A DNA stretch of 64,000 bases, taken from the NCBI RefSeq assembly GCF_964340395.1, contig NC_135560.1, forward strand, positions 24,522,675 to 24,586,674, read 5' to 3'. Below, piece after piece: positions 57,221 through 64,000 of this stretch; positions within the stretch are counted from its first letter, which is position 1, and every line of letters starts with the position of its first letter. The stretch is from Glandiceps talaboti. Lineage: Eukaryota; Hemichordata; Enteropneusta; Spengelidae. Under the pieces are notes generated by a model that was not told the origin of the DNA, made no database searches, and saw only the letters and a program-made list of their open reading frames with translations. The position numbers and the translations under genes were made by a program.

Positions 57221-57714
57221 ACTACCCTGTACAGAAAATAGTACAGGCATTATTTATTTTGTGAACGTTGTAAAAGAGACGTCATGCACTGAATACTAAC
57301 CTTTCTAGTGTCTAGACAATAAATGATTAACTGCCACTCTCTCGTAGCTGATCGTGATATATATATACTATTGATTTCCCAGTATAGTATCCCAACAGAC
57401 TCACTTGATTTACACACTTCAAACTCTGAAGATTACACTCGTGTCTATAGAAAAAATAAAACTAAAGATTTTTAGAAAGTTTGCTCCCTGTCTTTATATT
57501 ATACAATGGTATATTGTGGTAACTTTACGTCTTTCAGGAAGAAAAGTAAATCAATTCTCGGGGTACAGTTACAATGTTAGGGATGTAACCAATCAAACTC
57601 TTTATTTAAAGCTCTGACAGTTGTAGGTTAATCCTGAGTGCAGCGAAACCGAAGTCATGGACCCCAACCCCCGGGAACAAATTCAATTGAAATGGGAGAG
57701 ATGCCTAGGTGTTC

Positions 57715-57990
57715 TTTTTTAATTTAAAAAAAAAATTAAAATTCATTTCACCAGCAATTTGTACAAAAGGGTACATAACAGAAAAAAAGAGGAGGAGGAA
57801 AAGCTAATAAGGCAATAAGTTGTTATAATTTCTGACAAAATTACTTCCAACTAATAATTACACTAATCCTAAAAGAAAGAAAAACAAAAAAGAAGAGCAA
57901 ATATTCCTGGTGAGGACCATGGATATAGTCCGCTAGGGACTAATCTAGTCCATAGTCCTAACTTAATAAAAAAAAATATATATATATAAT
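57715..57990 (-). mobile_element. LINE 3' UTR relic related to 22310-22870
   Basis: GGACTAATCTAGTCCATAGT and ATAGTCCGCTAG parallel the GGACTAATCGAGTCCACAG motif of the LINE tail at about 22470, with adjoining A-rich sequence. No coding part remains. Confidence 0.5.
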
Positions 57991-58319
57991 TACAGTGTAC
58001 ACGTGTCAAATGAAGTGAAGTGCAAACAATACACTATGCACTGGAAATGAAAGAAACAACAACGGAAGATAGATGACAGGAAAAAAATGAATCAAATATG
58101 TAAAATATGGTGTTTTAGATTTGTCTTGAATGCATGGCGATTGTGGGTATTCTTTACAGTGTGTGTGTGTGTGGGGGGGGGGGGGGGAGGGGGTTCAGTG
58201 TTTTACAGCAGCATATTTGAAATTGATTTGGCAAAATATAACATAACTAGAGATGAACTGAAAATGCTCCCGTGTGAGGGGAAATGTTGTTAATGTGCTT
58301 ACTGAGACTTTGAAATGTC

Positions 58320-59220
58320 TTTCTGTACTGTCATACCTTTGTGCAATCAATATCTGTAGCAAATTCACTTGAATTCAGTACAGTCCTGGCTATATATCTC
58401 TTATTGCAAAAGTTCATCAAATATGCAAATTAGCAATTGAATCGGTACCATCATACCTTTGCAATATCTTCCTAGCAAGTTTCATCAAATTTGGTGCAGT
58501 CACAAAAACTCTCATAGAGGGACTGTGCTGCAGTCTTTCTTGGAATAGGCCCTAATTGCCAAAGTTCATTAATTATGCAAACGAGCAATTAATTGACATA
58601 ACTAAATTTCATTAAGAACTTTCATATCTCTGTATGATGAATATCTGTAGCAATTTTCATCAAATTTGGTGGTCTTTCTTGGTCTAGGCCCTAATTGCCA
58701 AAGTTCGTTAATTAGCAAATGACAATTTAATTGACAGTATATGATTTCTGTAAGAACTATCATATCTCTCTATGATCAATATCTGTAGCTAGTTTCATCA
58801 AATTTGATAAAGCCATTCTGGATGCATACCCTGAGTTACAAACATCCATTAATATGCAAAATTAGCTTTTAATTAACTTGACTTAAGTTAACGTCTTATA
58901 GCGCTTATATATCTTTGTATGAGCCATAGATGTAGCAAGTCTTGTTGAATTAGGTGCAGCTGTTATGCATATATTGCCTCATTTATATAAATCATTAATT
59001 AGGCAAATTATCATTAATCATGCAAGTCACTCCCACCAAAAACTAATCAGCGCTAAGTTACAGCCTGACAATGCCACATAGTAAATTGCAGAACATTTGC
59101 TTCAGTACTTTTTGAGATATCAGTGGAACAAAATTTCTGCACAGACAGACAGACATCACCACAACATTACCAAAGCGAATGGTATCGTCGGTCTGTCAGT
59201 GTGGCTGTCTGCCCTAGGCT
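58320..59220. repeat. Interspersed repeat family 2 with about 145-bp sub-repeats
   Basis: Five divergent units carry TATCTGTAGCAA, TTTCATCAAATTTGGT and AAAGTTCATTAATTATGCAA. The block ends near CAGACAGACAGACATCACCA and GAATGGTATCGTCGGTCTGT. No coding capacity is seen. Confidence 0.6.
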
Positions 59221-59523
59221 GACTGTTTGCTTGTTTCTGAATCACTGTATCACCCACTTCCATTGGTGATACTGCCATGGTTTCTCCTATGATTGTCTGT
59301 TAATTTGTTCTTTTGTTTTATATATATAAATCCAAACTTGTTTAATATTCAATTTGATAGACTCACTATGCTATTAACATTTGATAACATAAATATATAA
59401 CATATATAGGCATTTACAATATGATAGAAAGGTGTGCATTCCATTTCCATCTCTTATTGTTAATGTGACTATTGGTGTTATATTTGCTATAATAGTTTTA
59501 TTAAGTTTGATAGCTCATTCAGA

Positions 59524-59554
<31 letters not shown>

Positions 59555-61095
59555 GGCAGACAAAGACAGAGACAGAGACACACGATATGACCCTTGAGTT
59601 TGGGAACAGAAATTCACATACAAGTATTTGTTTTAATAAAGCAGAAATATGTTTCATGTGTATACCATATGTAATTCGTTTTATCATCACAAATTGCTAA
59701 TTTGCATATGAAATGTCCATAAATGCATCTACATCCCTCTAGGTGTTTCTATTTCATACAATATTCTTTCATGTCAGATCAAACGAGTCAAAGCCAACAA
59801 TACTACCAGTAATTTTTATGATATTTACTGAAAGAATAATATTTTGCTATAAAAATTCAGTATTTGTAAATGAGTGCACCACACAGCAAACATGGACTAA
59901 CATCTGTCTAAACAAAATAATCAATTACTTTGTCTAGTTTTCAAAACAAATAAACTTTGCAAAAAAAGTATGTATTCACTTCTGAACATTCTGGCAGGGA
60001 TGTTTCCATGAATGTACAACATCACAGCTGGTGATTTAAATGAACATGTAGTTACAAAGACATTTTTAGAAGTTTTCAAGTCACTATTTCATTGCACTGT
60101 ACAGAACAGTACACAGATGCTGATAATACAAAACAATTTACCATCTGCTAATCAAAAATTCACACAGCAAATTATAAATGTAGGAGTCAAAGAAATGTAT
60201 AATGTAACAACATTTTATATTATATTATGCATTACTACACACATGTCAGTGATTACTTGCATCAGTGGGTACACATACTGTCAATATATTTGCACTGCAG
60301 TTCAATTGCATACCTGTATGTATATGAGTATGCCATTGTTTTATCACAATGTACACAATGCTGTTTTGGATAACCATATGTATAATAACATAAGATCACC
60401 TCATGACTTGTGAGTGCCAAGTGTAGGTATAGGCATGGTATTTGCACTCGTACTTGCAGTGTTTTCTGCTGCACTTACTTGTTTTGCTTGTGACAAGTAC
60501 TACCACAGAGAACACTGCAAACTCTCATGTAAATACTAAAAGTACACCACACTGACACGCCAACATCATACAGTTATGTTATATTATATATTTGAAGAAA
60601 ATATGAATCAATTTCTCTTCTAGAATGAAGAAAACACAGATTTACTAATCTGTATGACAATTTACGTAGAATAAAAATAAACTATTTCAACTTTTGCTGT
60701 TGCTTTGTTGAGGAAATTTGCCAACCTATTCTCAGGAAACTTGCCAACCTATTCTCAGGAAACTTCCAAACTATTCTCAGATAAAATTAAAAATAATCTG
60801 GTGTCACCACAAAAATTTGTGAATTGTTTTCTGCCCTAAAAGAATTATGTTTATTTTTGGAAGTATTTACAATATAGGTATAATAATGCAAGCAGGACTA
60901 TTCTGTGCTATTTCAATCTTGACAATACACTCTTCTAAGGAAAATCTGTAAATAAATAATAATAATAGTCTGGGTTGACCTGCAACACCAGCTACAACAC
61001 TGTCATATTATAATGCCAAGTTTTCTGACTAATCAAAATATAGCAAAGATAAAAAGATATTGCTATTCTGTAAATTAATGTAATTATATATATTC
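59221..61095. other. AT-rich spacer, no supported gene
   Basis: The longest open frame (60012-60413) has low-complexity, non-domain-like composition. A (CA)n tract lies at 59524-59549 and a short three-copy repeat near 60715-60780. Confidence 0.45.
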
Positions 61096-61104
61096 AGTTG
61101 ATAC

Positions 61105-61352
61105 CAATCTGATTAAAATCCGATGTAGATGTTGGCTAATCATTCATTGCTATTTTACCTTCGTTATTTTGCCTAAATTGACCTTCTTGTTACATGTTAA
61201 CATTTTTTAGCCTAATCACCTCCTCTATGTAGAGGAGGCGATCAGGCTAAAAAATGTAAACATGTACCAAGAAAGTCAATTCAGGCAAAATAACGAATGT
61301 AAAATAGCAATGAATGATTAGCCGACATCTACATTGGATTTTAATCAGATTG
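61105..61352. mobile_element. Palindromic (foldback) MITE with 9-bp target duplication
   Basis: A 248-bp near-perfect palindrome starts CAATCTGATTAAAATCC and ends with the complement GGATTTTAATCAGATTG; its centre is CCTCCTCTATGTAGAGGAGG. It is flanked by an exact 9-bp direct repeat AGTTGATAC (61096-61104 and 61353-61361). Nine-base duplications are characteristic of Mutator-like elements; assignment is by duplication length only. Confidence 0.85.
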
Positions 61353-61361
61353 AGTTGATAC

Positions 61362-63310
61362 TTGCATCAGTACATATGCATGACACAATTGATATTTTAA
61401 GTGCAGTGCAATACCTCAAACATTATAACTGCATATTTGTATGCAAATGAGCGTGTGAACTTTCCATGTACAGGAAATCCTGTGAAAATAATGTTGGATT
61501 TTCTCTTTACAAAATGTACTGCTTTGGATAACTATATAATAAGCATATAATGATAATAAAAAAAGTTAATGACTTGTGAGTAGCAGTGTGGATAATTTGT
61601 GCGTTTGCACACATACTTGTGTTTTCTGCTGCACTTCAAGTTTCATTCACTCTATGCTTGTGAAAGTCCAGCTGAAGAGAACAAAGCAACCACTCATGCA
61701 AATACCTCAAGTCAAGTATGTCATGCCAAAATGGGGCTCTGACAAAATATACTGACCTCAGCCTGGCTAAGTTCAAGATACAATCTAGAGAATGGTGGCT
61801 GTGCCATATCCTCTGAACCTGCACTTTGTATTAATGGAATTGAAATATAGTAAAATGTATGAAATAGGGAGACATTTTTAAATGACACATGAGAACTGTA
61901 ACATGATTCTTTGCAAAAGAAAACTCATGTATATCAATGTCTAGATGGCAGACTGTAATATTCATCATAAACAATATTAACATCATGATGAACCCAAAGT
62001 AAACATTGAAACAATTTAAAGAGTTTGTTGACCTACGAAATAGCATTGACATTGGTTTGGGGCAAGAGTTAAAGAGGTGTTTAGATCCAAACTTTGTTTC
62101 CCAGAATGCCTTATTTTAGTGTACAGCAGGCTCCAATTTTTTGGTTTTATAACTCTTATGGTTGTATATCTCTCATAGAAGTGACATGACATAGAATTGA
62201 TGAAAATTACTTTACTGGGTGCCCTATAAGAATAATGGAATGCAGCTACGATAAAATTAGACTTGCCTTTTTACCCTGTCATAGTGCATTCATGTTCTTA
62301 TGCAAGAGAGGTATATGATAAAGTGGTTCACATCTACTCATCTAAGTCTAGTTACGTTCATGTTGGTATATAGTCTATTTTCATAAAACTTAACATCAAT
62401 TGTCATTGTTGGAGGTAGTAAAATGTGATTTATCAATGATATAATGTATCCACTAGCTGATATTTCATATGTACCAAAAACATATTTTACCCTAGCTATA
62501 CATCTCCACAGTCTAAGTCACTGTGATTGTTGTAGTTTGTTTATTTACATGATGACCACAACTGTCTAGTCACTGTGATTGTTGTAGTATCGTTTATTTA
62601 CATGTATATCAAATACACTAGGTGGTCATACATTTCCACATGTTATAATCCTTCAATCTATAGACGAATATAAGGGACAATCATCCTCATGTCTTCGGAT
62701 CATAGACAGTTTGACTGATAGTCACACACATAATTCCATTGCTTCAAGTGTATGTTCATGCCTTATTAAGCATCACTGCGTTTAAAAAACTGTCACATGA
62801 CATTCTTTGATATAGGCAGATGGTTGATAGTTGAACCCAGCACTGTAGTACAACATGGTGCTTATCCTGGGTTTATTGTGGTTTAACAGCTTGAGATTTT
62901 TTCATGGAGTTCAGGTGATGCCACATAGATTCCACAAGATTTATATGATTGGCATGTCGTAAGATTTAAAAAGTACTTGTGTGATGGTTATAATGTGCAA
63001 GAAGGATTTCCACATGTTGTTTACTTCAGATAGTTGCTATGGTTGCCACATGATACCAAACCATTTATTCTTCTTAGACTCTAATATGGAACAAACTAGG
63101 AAGAGTAGGACAGAACAAAAATCAATGATCTAGACAACAAGTTTTAATAATGATTGGTAGAAAACAAATTTTTTAAAGAGGTACGTTCCTGACATTTTTC
63201 TTGACATCTTGTGAATGTAAAGATGTATAGGTTATGATAAAATTGATGCATTCTCAAGAGATAAAAAAAGTAATTTAATGTTTCCAAAAAATTACTTTTC
63301 TGGTCAATAA
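61362..63310. other. AT-rich spacer with a short local duplication
   Basis: GTCACTGTGATTGTTGTAGT and TTTATTTACATG recur at about 62515 and 62570. No gene is seen. Confidence 0.45.
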
Positions 63311-63314
63311 AGGA

Positions 63315-63850
63315 ATTGTAAGTTATCGTTCTCAAGGAAACAGTTTATAAAGAAAATATTGTAAATGTCAATTGTACCATCGTTCTCAAGGACTTTAAAA
63401 TGGTCTATAAGAAAATATTATAAATGTCAATTGTACCATCGTTTCTCAAGGACATTAAAATGGTTTATAAAGAAAATATTATAAATGTAAATTGTACCAT
63501 CGTTCTCAAGGACATTAAAATGGTTTATAAAGAAAATATTATAAATGTCAATTGTACCATCGTTCTCAAGGACTTTAAAATGGTCTATAAGAAAATATTA
63601 TAAATGTCAATTGTACCATCGTTCTCAAGGACATTAAAATTGTTTATAAAGAATATATTATAAATGTCAATTGTACCATTTTTCTCAAGGAAATGGTTTA
63701 TAAAGAAAATATTATAAATGTAAATTGTACCATATGATCGTCCTCAAGGACTTTAAAATGGTCTATAAGAAAATATTATAAATGTAAATTGTACCATCGT
63801 TCTCAAGGACATTAAAATGGTTTATAAAGAATATATTATAAATGTCAATT
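63315..63850. repeat. About 60-bp minisatellite, about 9 copies
   Basis: Units contain ATTGTACCATCGTTCTCAAG, GACATTAAAATGG and TATAAAGAAAATATTATAAA. Two alternating subtypes exist (GACTTTAAAATGGTCTATAAG and GACATTAAAATGGTTTATAAA). Confidence 0.93.
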
Positions 63851-64000
63851 AAAAGCTTAAAAAATTACATGGGTATCTTTTGGTTATTTAAAAATTATGC
63901 ATAGTCTGTATGATATGACATGTTATGTTGGCCTACCAATAAGTGCTCACTGATAAGGGCTGACTGACATATTTTCCGGTCTAAATTATTCCAAGTTTCT

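Noticed and set aside
60012-60413. 133-codon open frame
   Set aside because: Low-complexity AT-rich codons, no domain, no splice or promoter context; a chance frame in spacer.

Overview
This window is intron-rich animal nuclear DNA: GT-AG introns, AT-rich spacers, and very many microsatellites, minisatellites and transposon relics. The conserved gene is metazoan, and the Death-domain and glycine-acyltransferase-like genes fit an invertebrate bilaterian (a lophotrochozoan or an invertebrate deuterostome). I cannot name the species.

Four gene models are supported. (1) 1991-16372, plus strand: the last seven coding exons of NCBP1/CBP80, the large subunit of the nuclear cap-binding complex; its 5' part lies before the window. 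(2) 25467-26333, plus strand: one coding exon for a GLYAT-like glycine N-acyltransferase (GNAT fold). (3) 30793-38828, plus strand, and (4) 44437-51403, minus strand: two convergent paralogues of eight coding exons each. They have the same seven intron phases (1,2,0,0,2,0,1) and the same 46-nt seventh exon. Each predicts a protein of about 980-990 residues: a long alpha-helical N-terminal half, a ZU5-like beta module and a C-terminal Death domain. This pair is the most interesting biology here. I do not recognise a named family for the full architecture.

Layout: 1-16.4 kb is NCBP1, whose introns hold a 26-bp satellite of about 80 copies, a large foldback element, a 50-bp minisatellite that re-copies an exon/5'-splice-site junction, a broken LINE containing a 45-bp minisatellite, a TIR element and a tRNA-derived SINE. 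16.4-25.4 kb is intergenic with LINE and other repeat remnants. 25.4-26.4 kb is the GLYAT-like gene. 26.4-30.8 kb is spacer. 30.8-51.4 kb is the Death-domain gene pair; the 5.6 kb between their stop codons is largely three minisatellite arrays. 51.4-64 kb has no gene I can support, but holds a non-autonomous LTR retrotransposon (53576-57220) and a palindromic element with a 9-bp target duplication (61105-61352).

Exon coordinates were read by eye from splice consensus, reading frame and agreement between paralogues. No search or alignment program was run.
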